A stretch of 64,000 bases of DNA, from assembly GCA_963693315.1 (NCBI GenBank), contig OY856188.1, forward strand, positions 150,004,224 to 150,068,223, given 5' to 3'. Each line of letters starts with the position of its first letter. Within the stretch, counting starts at the first letter, position 1. The notes beneath the pieces are model-generated. The model worked only from the letters and a program-made list of their open reading frames with translations, did not search any database and was not told the origin of the DNA. The translations under genes and the position numbers were made by a program. This document shows positions 22,861 through 34,200 of this stretch, piece after piece. This stretch comes from Diogma glabrata (lineage: Eukaryota; Arthropoda; Insecta; Diptera; Cylindrotomidae).

Positions 22861-23839
22861 GTTTAAAAAAATATTAAGAAATACTATGTATATATACTTA
22901 AACCTTTATCTCAATTTTTCATTATATTAAAATAATATATAATGTTAACAAACGTGTTTTATTCTCTTCCATTTAATTATATCAGCTTAATTTGTATGTT
23001 TTTTCGATATAATATTGTGTATTATTGTATTGTTTTCTAACATATAGCTTAATGAACTTAACATATTGTCTAATGAAAATCTTTCTATAAAAAATTATCA
23101 TTATTCAATTAGTATGATTCCAATTGGTCAAATTGTTTTGATTTCATTAAAATTATTTTCAAATTATAATCACAATTGCTTTGATAAGTTTTGTTCAAAA
23201 ATCAAATTTTGAGTAAAATTCTCTTATTTCGTTTAGTTGAACTTGGTTGATTGTATGAGATGGGCGTTTTTTTTACAATTTTGAAAAAAGTTTTACTTTT
23301 TGATTTTGTAAGAATTTTTGGAATATGTTTAGAATTTAGCAAAAGTTTAAATATTTGATTTTATTGTAATTTTTGAATATTTGTGTAATTTTAAAAAGAG
23401 GTTGATTTTTGATTTTGTTACAATTTTTTAAGAATTTTTGAAAAAGTTTCAATTTTTGATTTTGTTATAATTTTTGCAATATTTAAGTTTTAATGTTTGA
23501 TTTTTTTTTTAATCCTTAAACCAGACCGAAGTCTTGATATTTCAGAGCCTTGAGATTTCAGCCCCTTCATATATGTATTATTTTGTTTATGGTTGCCCTA
23601 AATATATGTTGATGTACTATCATAGTTCAAAACATAAATAAAAATTATTTTAAATAAATATTTTAATTATGTTTCTTTAAAAAAAATTCAGTGAAATGTT
23701 TGGAGATTGTCACAACACACAAAATACATATAAACAACTCATGTCATTTGATCTTATAATGATTATTTTAAGAGCAAATTATCAATTATGTTAAGCTTAA
23801 AATGAAGTTGTTAAGCTAAAAATGTTAAGCTTCACCAAC
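22861..23839. other. Intronic DNA with a minus-strand family R fragment (23275-23578)
   Basis: 23275-23578 carries AAAAGTTT, then GATTTTGT, then AATTTTTGGAATAT tracts, and ends CAGACCGAAGTCTTGATAT, then TTTCAGCCCCTTCATA. That is the reverse complement of the family R left end. The rest is plain AT-rich intron. Confidence 0.6.
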
Positions 23840-24003
23840 CTGTCGTGGCAGATCCGTTGAACTTAATTTAGTTGTTGTTGAAGTCATTTTTATTCCTTCA
23901 GGTAATACGGATTCAGTTGCTTGAATTAAAATCGATGCGCCCAAGAATTTGTTTAATAAAGCACGTGCTTCACGATCTTCCTCGGTGTCACCAATTTCTG
24001 TAA
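23840..24003 (-). CDS. Smoothelin-like protein, exon 6
   Basis: A 164-nt exon entering in phase 1 and leaving in phase 0. The acceptor is TTTTTAG; the donor GTTGGT is weak. It encodes VTEIGDTEEDREARALLNKF, then LGASILIQATESVLPEGIK and a Thr/Ser tail. It completes the DVLDRMKNADYG unit of the preceding exon (28340-28720), so together they form a helical block absent from the rest of the protein. I could not assign a named domain. The intron upstream contains an RTE element whose end lies only 47 bp from this acceptor. Confidence 0.85.
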
Positions 24004-24212
24004 CTAAAAATAAATAAATTTGTTTTTTTTCTTTCTGTGATATTGTGTTATGTGGGTAGCGAAAATCCGAAATTCTACGTCCACGCCGTGCTACCTGGTT
24101 AACGCTAACAGAATTAGGTTGGTGTAGTTGAGAGGGGCAGAGTAAATACTGCTTATACTCAATGATTCTGCACCATGGCGAGTCATTGGCGCCATAAAAC
24201 CAGTGCAACTCA

Positions 24213-24374
24213 AGCGTCTGTTCTCCATGTTAGGGGCGGCTTGGAGCGGGCGTCTGTCTTGGATCAAGCGGCTCGCTATATAAATGTGTAGAAAGCGTCT
24301 GTTCTCCATGTTAGGGGCGGCTTGCAGCGGGCGTCTGTCTTGGATCAAGCGGCTCGCTATATAAACTCGTAAAA
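24213..24374 (+). repeat. Two 81-bp tandem units in the RTE 5' leader
   Basis: GCGTCTGTTCTCCATGTTAG, then GGGCGGCTTG, then GATCAAGCGGCTCGCTATAT occurs twice with about four differences. Tandem leader units are common in non-LTR elements and may carry promoter activity (inference). Confidence 0.9.
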
Positions 24375-24429
24375 AGTTTGTTTCTGGTGACCTTAAGATG
24401 CAGAACGAACCCATTCACGAAAATTTGGG

Positions 24430-25225
24430 TTGGGCGAAGGGCTAACACCCCATTTCCGTAAAAAAATTATTGTCATGAATCCTGTACACAGGCCTCGGAA
24501 TATCTCGAATTCAATATTGGAACGACCTCGGAAACTGTACCCGGACTACGATTTAAAAATGGGAACCTGGAACGTGTTAAGCCTTAGAAGACCAGGAGAT
24601 CTCCTAAAACTAACACAACAAGTCGAGAGCTACACACTGGATATAGTGGCATTACAAGAATTAAGATGGCCAGGCAGTGGAATCCACGAAACAGCGAAAG
24701 GATACACTCTTTATTATTGCGGTCATCAAAACGGAGAAGAATTTGGAGTTGGCTTTCTTATACACCATCGCGTGAATTAGAATGTTATCGACTTTTGCCC
24801 AATTAATATGCGGTTATGCACACTGAGAATCCGCACGCAAAAATTCAATGTAACGATCGTCAATGTTCAATGTACTGAAGATAAAGCAGATGATATTAAA
24901 GACCTGTTCTTCCTAGAACTCGAAGAAGTCATCAATAACATCCCGCGGCACGATATAAAAATCGTGGTAGGTGACTTTAATGCTCAAATTGGTAGGATTG
25001 CAGAACTTAAAACACATCGGCCCTAACAGCTTGCATCATACCAGCAACAATAACGGTTTTCACGCAGCCGAGCTGGCTATGATGTATAATCTAGTAATTT
25101 CCAGCACTTTCTTCCCTCACAAGAGAATTCACAAAGCAACGTGGAAATCAAATGACGGAAGAACAGAAAATCAAATCGATCACGTCATGATCTCTAAGAG
25201 ACACTCTACAAGTGTAACTGACTAA
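24430..25225 (+). pseudogene. RTE endonuclease domain, broken
   Basis: The conserved blocks of the exonuclease-endonuclease-phosphatase fold appear in order: MGTWNVLSLRRPGDLL, VALQELRWPGSG, then VGDFNAQIG and QIDHVMISKR. The catalytic Asn, Glu, Asp-x-Asn and Asp-His positions are kept. Damage: an in-frame TAG at 24778-24780 (after HHRVN), a frameshift near 25010, and an apparent internal deletion at about 25225, where the end of the endonuclease and the linker to the RT are missing. Confidence 0.88.
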
Positions 25226-25226
25226 C

Positions 25227-26962
25227 ATGAAGAGCTGCATCGACCAACATGCGGCCAACGGAAATTCAAAAGAGTGCTTTGCCAATGCATCTACAGCCAT
25301 CAAAAATGAAAATAATAAGCTTACAACAAGTGAACGCGATGTGCTGGCAGTGTGGCGATCCCACTTTCAAGACCAACTGAATAGGACGAACGAAGTTCAT
25401 CCTATTCGAGCAATTGCTCCATCAACTGAGGAGATTTTTGTCCCTTACCCAGCAATAGAAGAAGTGGAAGCTGCCATTAAAAAACTGAAAAATGGCAAAT
25501 CACCAGGTTTCGATGGAATTCCCGCAGAACTTCTGAAAAATGGAGGAGCAGCTCTGGTCTCACGTATATACGATCTGATTCTTGCAATCTGGGACTAAGA
25601 AGAACTACCTGCTGAATGGAAAACAGCTCTCATTGTTCGCTACATAAGAAAGGTGACCGTCTAAAGTGTGCGAATTATCGTGGCATCGCACTGTTGAACA
25701 CTGCATATAAAATACTAGCTAATGTCGTACTTGCTCGACTCATCCCGTTCGGCGAATCTATCATTGGTGACTATCAGTGTGGTTTTCGTCCCAACCGTTC
25801 AACCACAGATCAATGTTTTACCTTAAGGATGATTCTAGAAAAATGTTGGGAGTACAACATCAGCATTCACCAGCTCTACGTTGATTTCAAGCAAGCATAT
25901 GATAGTATCATCCGCGAAAACCTTTGGTTCTCACTCATATGCCTTGGTATCCCAGAGAAACTTGTTTCTCTGTGCAAACTCACAACATCGGGATCAAATT
26001 GTAGAATAGTAATCGAAGGGTTAGTTTCTGATCCTTTCGAAATAACATCAGGTGTTCGACAAGGTGATGCACTCGCGCCCGTACTATTTAATTTGGCGCT
26101 CGAGTACGCGATAAGAAAAAGCCGAATTGAGACACAAAACTGCATATATAACAAATCTAGTCAAGTTCTTGGCTACGCAGATGATATTGTGCTTCTCGGA
26201 CGTAGAACAAGCGATATTAAGGATAGTCTCTCTCAGCTTGAAAGAAATGCTAAACGACTTGGATTATGCATCAACACCGGCAAAACCAAAGTGTTAACAA
26301 CATCCAAGAACATACCTCCTGGAAATCTGGATACTGGCGACTATGAAGTGGAACGCGTGGAAAACTTCAAATACCTCGGGTCTGTAATAACATCGTCAAA
26401 TGACATGCAGGCAGATATCAAAGCCCGTGTCTCTGCCGCATACAGAGTTTTCTACGCATACTCAAAACTTCTGCGATCAAAACCTCTTTCGCGGTCGTGT
26501 AAACTCACACTTTATAACGCATAAATTCGACCTGTGCTTACATTTGGAAGTGAAAGCTGGACACTGACTTCCTCCGATTGTAGAATTTTATCAACTTTCG
26601 AGAGAAAGCTCATACGAACAATTTATGGTCCATGTTAAGTTGCTGAAAATCAGTATAGAATCCGAATGAATCATGAAATCAGACAGCTTCTTGGAGGCTG
26701 CAATGTAATCGGATTCATTAAATCCAACCGGATTAGATGGTTTGGTCATGTAGAAAGGTCTCCATTGGATAGAATGATAAAAAAAGCGTCCCAACAACAA
26801 CCAGCTGGTGTTCGTCGAAGAGGAAGACCTAGACAACGCTGGCGTGATGACATCATCCAAGACCTTCGTGATATAGGATGTCGAAACTGGGGTCAACTGG
26901 TCATGGAACGAGATAATTGGAAGCTGATTGCACAGACGGCAAAATCCCTCCATGGGATGTAA
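25227..26962 (+). pseudogene. RTE reverse transcriptase and C-terminal domain, broken
   Basis: The RT blocks are seen in order: AAIKKLKNGKSPGFDGIPAE; a stop and frameshift near 25598-25616; YRGIALLNTAYKILANVV; GFRPNRSTTDQ; LYVDFKQAYDS (first catalytic Asp); GVRQGDALAP; YADDIVLL (catalytic pair); KYLGSVIT. Stop codons follow at 26522 and near 26636. The C-terminal block IRWFGHVERSPLDRMIK, then GRPRQRWRDDI, ends at the stop at 26962. RT catalytic residues are intact, so damage is recent and limited to stops and frameshifts. Confidence 0.92.
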
Positions 26963-26993
26963 ACGCCAGAGAGAGAGAGAGATATTGTGTTAT

Positions 26994-28339
26994 ATTCAGT
27001 GATAGTATTTGTCGCAGCTTTCGATAGTTTCGTATCTCGGGTTTACAACGCTTTAGTTTTTATTTTTTAATCATAAATGGTGTGTAGTACCAATTACAAT
27101 GTTTCACAACAACACATTGAAACATTTTCACAACACAAACGACGCAAAATTTTTTTTTTGTTTTTATTTTTTATAAAGAATGGATAACTTTATATACAAT
27201 AAATCATAAAGGCGAATATTTCTGAGATATAGGAAATAGAAATAAAATAATTGGTAAAATATAAGTTTTTTTAACAAACAAAACTAAAATTGGATTGTCG
27301 ATAATCCAGCTAGTGACAGTATTCTTATGTGACGTAGTACATATTCCTATATGGTTAAACCCCAGATAGTGTTATATGAAGGCTCGTTTCTATAATCAAG
27401 CAAAAACGTGACATCATCAAAGAATATTGCATAACTAAGATTAGGGTTCCACCGATGAAAATAGAGTTTATCAATCAGTACCCAATACGATATCACGTTA
27501 ACTAGTGGTATCATATTGCTATCAGTATGCTATATCATAAGTTAACTCATATGTCAAAAGCCTAATATGTCATTTGTTAACTCATAGTTAGTGGCAACCC
27601 CAATTCATTGAGGAAAGGAGTGCGGCGCGAATCATATATACTGAGTTTATTGACAAGATATGGTTGTTAGTCGGCAATTTCTTTTGACGCCACACATATG
27701 TCAAGGCAAGATTCAAAATTAGGAGAAATAGCATCGCATTGTTTTAAACCAGAGTCGATTTTAAAAAGCCTGCCTTCTTTAATGTTTGAGCCTGTTGATA
27801 GATGTTACGTGTGTGAGGTTACTTATTGAAGCTTTCAATATCTTCACATTTTTTCAATTACCAATCTCTTTTCTTTTCTCCTTTGTAGACCTGACATTTA
27901 CTCCTCGTAAACATTTTATATAGTATGATATTGGATATGATATTGGATGATATTGGATTGGATCCTCTATGATATTGGATCGCGTCAAGACATTTTTTGT
28001 AACGTATTATTTTAATCCAAAAATAGTAAAATGAAAATATTTGTTTGTTTCTCATCAGTTTATCCAACCTGAAAATCATTCTGCTTATCATCGATAATTC
28101 GAGACATCTAGAAATAGTCCATTAGGTTGTAGTTAATATATCTTAGACACTATTAAGAGAATAGTAAATATAATTATAATAATAAGGGTCATAGATCATA
28201 TAATATGATATAATTTTAAGGTTCAATCTTTAGGTACGGTATTACTCCGAAAAATAATTGGATGATTTACTTTGGTTGATTTCATCAACGTAACGTTACG
28301 CAATATTGAAAGTTCTAAAAACAACTATTTAAATCTTAC
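26994..28339. other. Intron remainder, no gene seen
   Basis: AT-rich. Near 27922-27985 the unit GATATTGGAT is repeated about five times. An 77-codon minus-strand open frame across it has no recognisable features and low-complexity origin. Confidence 0.5.
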
Positions 28340-28720
28340 CATAATCTGCATTTTTCATACGATCCAGAACATCACTAACTCCACTTAGTGATTTTTCATT
28401 ATTCAAAAATGATGTGACTTGTGTTGTTTTTGTTATAAAATTTTTTGATTGTGTTCTATGATTACTACCAAGATAGCCCTTAACGTGATCATTGTCATCG
28501 ATAAATACATATTCTTCAGTGTTATCAGTTGGGATAATTTCACTTTCAATAAATTTCTTTGTTGATTGTTTTTCAACTGATGATTGATGTTCGCTTGAAC
28601 TGCGAAAACTTTTACGAATATTTTCGCGATCGAGTAAACCATCGCGAATATTCTGTGGTGAATCTTTAATTTGGTTGTTTTTTCGCGTATAATTTTGAGT
28701 TTCGTAATGGCTAACGGTTT
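28340..28720 (-). CDS. Smoothelin-like protein, exon 5
   Basis: A 381-nt exon, phase 1 in and phase 1 out, with CCTTACAG acceptor and GTAAGA donor. It encodes a charged, Ser/Asn-rich disordered stretch (NIRKSFRSSSEHQSSVEKQS, then TEEYVFIDDNDHVKGYLG) and ends SGVSDVLDRMKNADYG. The last part continues directly in the 23840-24003 exon. Confidence 0.88.
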
Positions 28721-28784
28721 CTGTAAGGAAAATATTTAAAGTACATTTACAGTTGATCAAGTTTATAATTTATGTTCAACTTAC

Positions 28785-29358
28785 CTATAGGTTGTTCCGT
28801 AGTATTTAGCTGTGTTGTTTGCTTCTTTAATGCACGAATACCAAATAATGGTTTTCCATTTTCATCGGTTGGTCCGATACCATAACTGGATGTCACACAG
28901 TCTGTTTCCTTGATTCCCTTTATTTTATGTTCATTATTATATGTTCTGGTATTTAATGATGGTGATGACGATAACGATGTCTTAAGATTATTGTTCTCTG
29001 ATGGTTTCTTTAATAAATTTGTTTTAGTCCAAATAGGTTTACCATCATCGTGGTCAACATCATTTGTTGTTGTAATCGTTGTTGTTGTTATTGTTTTAAT
29101 TGATTGATTGTAATTGGTTTTGTCATTATCTATATCCTCATCTTCGTAGTCATCAATTGGCATTTTTGACTTATATGTTGATGTACCAGTTCGGGTGGCA
29201 GTTATTTTATCTATTGTTTTTAGTTTTGTAGGACTTGAATTATCTTTTAAGAATCTGGTAGTTTCAGGCGACACTATCATGTTTTCCATTTGTTTTTTAA
29301 TGATACGAATTTGCGATCGTATGCGACGACGATGTTCGTATCCAACAACAGTTTCAAG
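28785..29358 (-). CDS. Smoothelin-like protein, exon 4: second half of a smoothelin motif plus linker
   Basis: A 574-nt exon, phase 0 in and phase 1 out, with acceptor ACACATAG and donor GTAAGT. It opens with LETVVGYEHRRRIRSQIRII, the basic helix of a smoothelin motif whose first half (KIWDLELLEKM) is the last codons of the 9.8-kb exon. The remainder is disordered, with an acidic patch (DDYEDEDIDNDK), a Thr run, and two similar short motifs: DDGKPIWTKTNLLKK and DENGKPLFGIRALKKQ. Both share the pattern D-x-G-K-P-[IL]-[WF]. Confidence 0.92.
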
Positions 29359-30406
29359 CTATGTGTAAATTAAGATTGTGTTCATGTTAATTAAAAAGTA
29401 TTTAGAAAAATATATATTATTTATTTATGAAATCTATATGAATTAGTTGGTTATTTTTAGCACACTAAATATGAAATATTCATTATTAAAACACTAGGAA
29501 CAGAAGACTTGGTAACTTAGTCATCTAAATAAGAAAACAATTAGGGAAAACTGAAAGAAGGATGAGGACAAGAAAGTTAGGCTAAATTTTCTAAATAACA
29601 GTTTACATTCTCTTTGGGGCCAATACGTCGAGAAAAACGTAGAAAAACATTGAATGCCACACATTGGCAAATCTATTAAAATTATCGTTCTGAAAAGAAA
29701 CATTTCTTACATAGAAAATTTGAACCGCAAATGGGTTGACAGTTTTGAAGCTCTTGTTTGCTGATTGGACTGCACTGGTAATAAGAGGATTTTTTACGAT
29801 TTTTCAGTTTCTCTTTAAGATCTTATAGTTATATTTATAATAGATTGATAACGCAGCTACATTTCATCGTTGCTGGTGTCAATCAAACGGATCAGTTAGT
29901 TTGGTATTTCTATCAACCGCACGAGTTCTGAGAAGAAAATCGTTTGTATTCTTAGTACCTAAAGTCGCGTATACATTTCAGTAGTTAGTTAGTCCTTTAA
30001 AGTCCTTTAAAAAATGAGGGAAAATCAAAAAGTAAAACATTTGTTTAAATTTTGGACCAGCAAATCGCTTGGAAGGGAGGGGTCATCTCTAGGCAGGGGC
30101 CAATTTTTGTTGATTTGTAAATTGTTTCTAATTTTTGTTGCACACTTCAACACGAGGTAAGCGCCTGCGTGGAATGCAAAATTTAGGTCGATCTGAAGAT
30201 CTAAGTAGTTTTTTAATACCGAGCAAACTTTGTTGATTTAATTCTTTGTCTCAGCAAAGTTTAAAATACAGTTATGTTATGCGGAACGTGTTTATCAGTT
30301 ATAAATATCGTGTCAAAATACTACGGAAAAAGGATTAAAACAATTTATTTATAATTTTGATCTAATATGACCATCTACAAAGAAATGTGAGTGAACTGAC
30401 AATTAT
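29359..30406. other. Intronic DNA, no gene seen
   Basis: AT-rich intron between the 9.8-kb exon and exon 4. I see no coding or structured feature before the MITE that follows. Confidence 0.5.
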
Positions 30407-31017
30407 CCGAGCAGAAATTAGTTTGGTAAAGCCTAAATACAGTCAGGGCATGATCAGGTCCTGGTCAGTCCAGAAAGGGTAATCCTTATTAGGGTAATCT
30501 GATGTAGGCCTTATCTGGACCTGATTTACAATTTACCCTTTTAGGGTTAACCTTGTTTGAATATATCGGGTCCTGATTTGATTTTTCGTATTTGACCCTT
30601 AGCTGATATTTCATTTGCTTTAAAAACCACTATCCATTTTAGAAATATATAGTTAGTTGTATGTTTTAGTTATCACTTCTCGGCTGAAAGACTGATTAAG
30701 GTGATTGAGGTGGTGTATGTTTTAATTTTTTCCATTGTAATTTTTTTATTTTATTTTAATTAATTTATCAATATAATATATAAATATATAACAGGGTCTG
30801 GTCTAGATATTCCAACTAGGGCCTGATCCGATTATTCCAATCAGGATCTGATCCGCATATCACAATCAGGAACTGATCCGGTAATTCCAATCAGGACTTG
30901 ATAGGGAAAAAGCGTTCCACTCATAATCAGAGCCTAACGCTGCCCTACCAATGCCTGATTCGGACTAGGTCAAACCTGATCAGGACCTAATTTGAGCCCT
31001 GACAAATTTATGCTCGG
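30407..31017. mobile_element. MITE of about 611 bp with internal CAGG(A/T)CCTGAT-like repeats
   Basis: The left end CCGAGCAGAAATTAGT (followed by CAGTCAGGGC) is inverted as GCCCTGACAAATTTATGCTCGG at the right, an imperfect terminal inverted repeat of about 16-24 bp. Inside, TTCCAATCAGGATCTGATCC-like units repeat three or four times at 30800-30905, and TGATCAGGACCT-type motifs recur. Non-coding. Confidence 0.65.
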
Positions 31018-31264
31018 GTAATTAATTGATGAACATGTTATACCAACGACTCTTTTGTTAAATATATACAAAATATTTTCCTATCTTGTGTCTCAGAATT
31101 ATTCTACCGTTCCATGCAAACTCAGTTGCTAAAATATAAAACGAGAAAGCTGAACCGTAAAATAGTCTTTAAAATATGTAATTTATTGTAAAATTGATGT
31201 CTTTGTCTAATTGTCTAACATTGGGTTAATACATGAAAAATAAAATATATTTATATCAACTTAC

Positions 31265-34200
31265 CATTTTCTCTAAGAGTTCCAAATCCCAAATTTTTTC
31301 AATACAGGGCATTTCAGTTGAACTACTCTTTCTTCTTGTTGTACCACTGGTTAATGATTCGACTCGTTTTAATTCAACTCCAAATTTATTGGAATTAATA
31401 GAATGGTTATCATCAACAGATTCATAAGATTCTTGATCTGAATATGTATTAGTTTGAGATCCCCTACGATTTATATGTTCCGCTGAACAAATAGTATGCT
31501 GCATGTATGACGGGGTTTTTGATGCTGATAGTGGTCTTGGTTGCGATTCAGTTGGGGATGTCATTGATTCTCTTGAAATTCTTCGGTCAAACAAATCTTT
31601 TTTCGATATTATGTTGGCATTCTCTCGTAAACTTTTTAATGTGAACTCATCCCGTGAACTTAGTTTTGGTGCTGAAGGTTTTCTTTTTGTTACCTCTTCA
31701 ACAACTTCTTGATTTTGATTTTTATTAACGCCAATATCGGTTAGTTTTACATCATGTTCTATAATCATAGATTTCTTTTGCCAAACCGATGGTCTGGATA
31801 AAATATCAATCTGTTTCGACTGATCATTATTTTTGTTTTGAAAAATTTCTTTTGCCTTCTTCATCACTTCGGTACTTTGAAGTGTAATTGGTGTTGTGGT
31901 AATTTTTTTTACTTTACCTATTTCATGTGGCTTAGAACGGTCTGTTATTTTACCTTTTTGTTGCGAAATCACTTCAACGTCATCAATTGATCGAACTGGT
32001 ATTGTTGTTTGGTCCACAACTGATGATTGAACTATTTGTGGATCTTTTTTAGTTTGTTGATTTTCCAATCTTTCTTTTGTATTTTGAATTAAAAAAAAAG
32101 GTTTCCGATCGATTGATTTTTGCTGATCATCAGGTTCATAATAGTTTTGTTTTGTTTTATCTGTGAATTTTGATTTAATTGTTGAGATTTTAGATGTTTC
32201 TATTTTGAAACGATATATATCGTCGTCAGAAATGTCCTTGTTTTTTGTTGTTTGACGATCAGGTTCATCCTGATCTCTGCTGATCGGAGTTTTAATTTTA
32301 ATTGTTTGATCACGGTCAAATTTATCTCGTTGATCCTGATATAGTTTTGTTTGTGTGCGGTCATCGCGAGAAAAGGATTTCGTTAGAGATGAAACTTTTG
32401 TTGATGAAAGACTGTTACGTGCATTACGATCAAGTTTTTGTTTTGAACTTTCATCAACACCTATGTCGTCGATTATGGGCGCACTACTCTTCGATAATAT
32501 TTTATGATCGCCTGTGAACGTTTTCGCAAGTGCAGCAACCTTTGTGGATAAGATCCGATCACGTGATTTACAATCGGATTTAGACTCCGTAAGTTTATCA
32601 TCATCTTTATCAGCTGGGTGATCATTGATTTTATTGATTATTCTTGCTCCTTTTGTGGATATTAGACAGTGATCATCTTCAATTTGGCGGGATGGGGATT
32701 TCTGAACGATCTTACCTAACGAAGAAATTGTTTGTTTTCTTGGCATGATATCATCATCATCATTGTCATCAGACTTCTCAAACTCTTCAGTAATTCGTTT
32801 TGGAGTACTTTTAATTAAATCGTTTTTGACAGATTTTGTCACAACTGTTTTGATCTCATTTTTCAAAGATGGATAAAGTTCGTTTGGTTCATCATATTCA
32901 ACATTAGTTTGACGATTTGGACGATCTCGCGTTGATTTCAAAGTTGAAGTTGTTGTTTTAATTGTTGTCAAACGATCACGTGTTGTACGATCAATCTCTA
33001 CTCCTTCATTGTCATTTATTGTGGATGGTTTTGTCTTAAAAAAAGGCTGGGTTCTTGTAATTGTAGTTGATTTTGTTGAGGAATAATTCTCACGAAGATT
33101 TGCATCTACTTTTCGTTGGTTGGTCAGAGGTTTGCCTGTATGTTTAGTAGCAACTCGATCATTATCGTTTGAATTTGATAATGTAAATTTAGTTATATCT
33201 CTTTCAAGGGCGTGTGTCTGTTTGGTTGGTTTTGTATTTACTGTAACAGGTTTTGTTGAGTTAGATGATGATGATACTATACGATCACTTGATTTGATAT
33301 GCGTTGTTTTTTTAGCAGTTGTTTGTTTATTAACTTTACCAATTACGTTTGAAATTTTAAGATCATCAACGACTGTAGTACTATCACGTTGCCTATGGTC
33401 AGTTTTAGTAGCTGTTTTCGTTTCTGATGTCGAACTTTTTGCTGTGAATGTTGGACGGTCAATGGTAACGTCGTCATCGTAATCTTCATCAATAATTTCT
33501 GGTATGTTTTTAGGAGCACAATCAGGCTGTTTTCTATCCCGTATTTCAATATTATTTTCTATTGTTATGAAATCAGTTGATGTTTTTGGTTTTTTTACTT
33601 CTTCGGCTGATATTATAAATTTGTTAACTTTAGCCGACACTGACAACAAACAATCATCATTTTCAAGATCTTTTGTGATTTCCATACGATCAATGTTGGT
33701 TACTTGCTGGTTACGATTAGTAGTGGAAGTTCTTTCATCAGCCAAGTTTATAAATCTTGAAACCTTATCCGAAACTGATAACAAACATTCATCATTCTCA
33801 TTAACCTGAACAATTTTGCTGTGATTAATAAATTCATCTTCACTTTTATCAACATCGTCTTCTTCCAAATCACTGACAGAATCATCATTAACTTCGGTTA
33901 TGTTACAACCAACATAGGAGCTTGTTTCTTCTTCAAAAATTGGTACAGTAGTAATCCTACGTTTGAGTTTATTTAAATTCTCATCGTCTGGTTCAACGAC
34001 ATTATCTGGAAACCTAGAAGGACCGGTTTCGGTTTCAGGTGAAACGGGCACTGGAATCAATTTATTTGGTGATGGCTCCCGTGATGATTTCGCTTGTTGA
34101 ATATCAACTATGATATTATGCTCGTTTTGATCTGAATCAACCGTTAGATTTGTATTGGTTATGTTGATCGTTTTGGTTGCTATACATTTAATCTTTCGTT

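Larger units (their letters stand above)
24052..26980 (+). mobile_element. RTE-clade non-LTR retrotransposon with 13-bp target-site duplication
   Basis: GATATTGTGTTAT is present at 24039-24051 and again at 26981-26993, marking both ends of a 2,929-bp insertion. A 5' leader with two 81-bp tandem units is followed by an apurinic-type endonuclease, a reverse transcriptase and a C-terminal basic region. The 3' end is a (GA)n tail directly after the stop, with almost no 3' UTR, as is usual for RTE elements. It is antisense to the host gene. Stops and frameshifts (listed with the coding parts) show it is dead. Confidence 0.92.

Noticed and set aside
26591..26953. 120-codon minus-strand frame
   Set aside because: It is antisense to the RTE C-terminal coding region.
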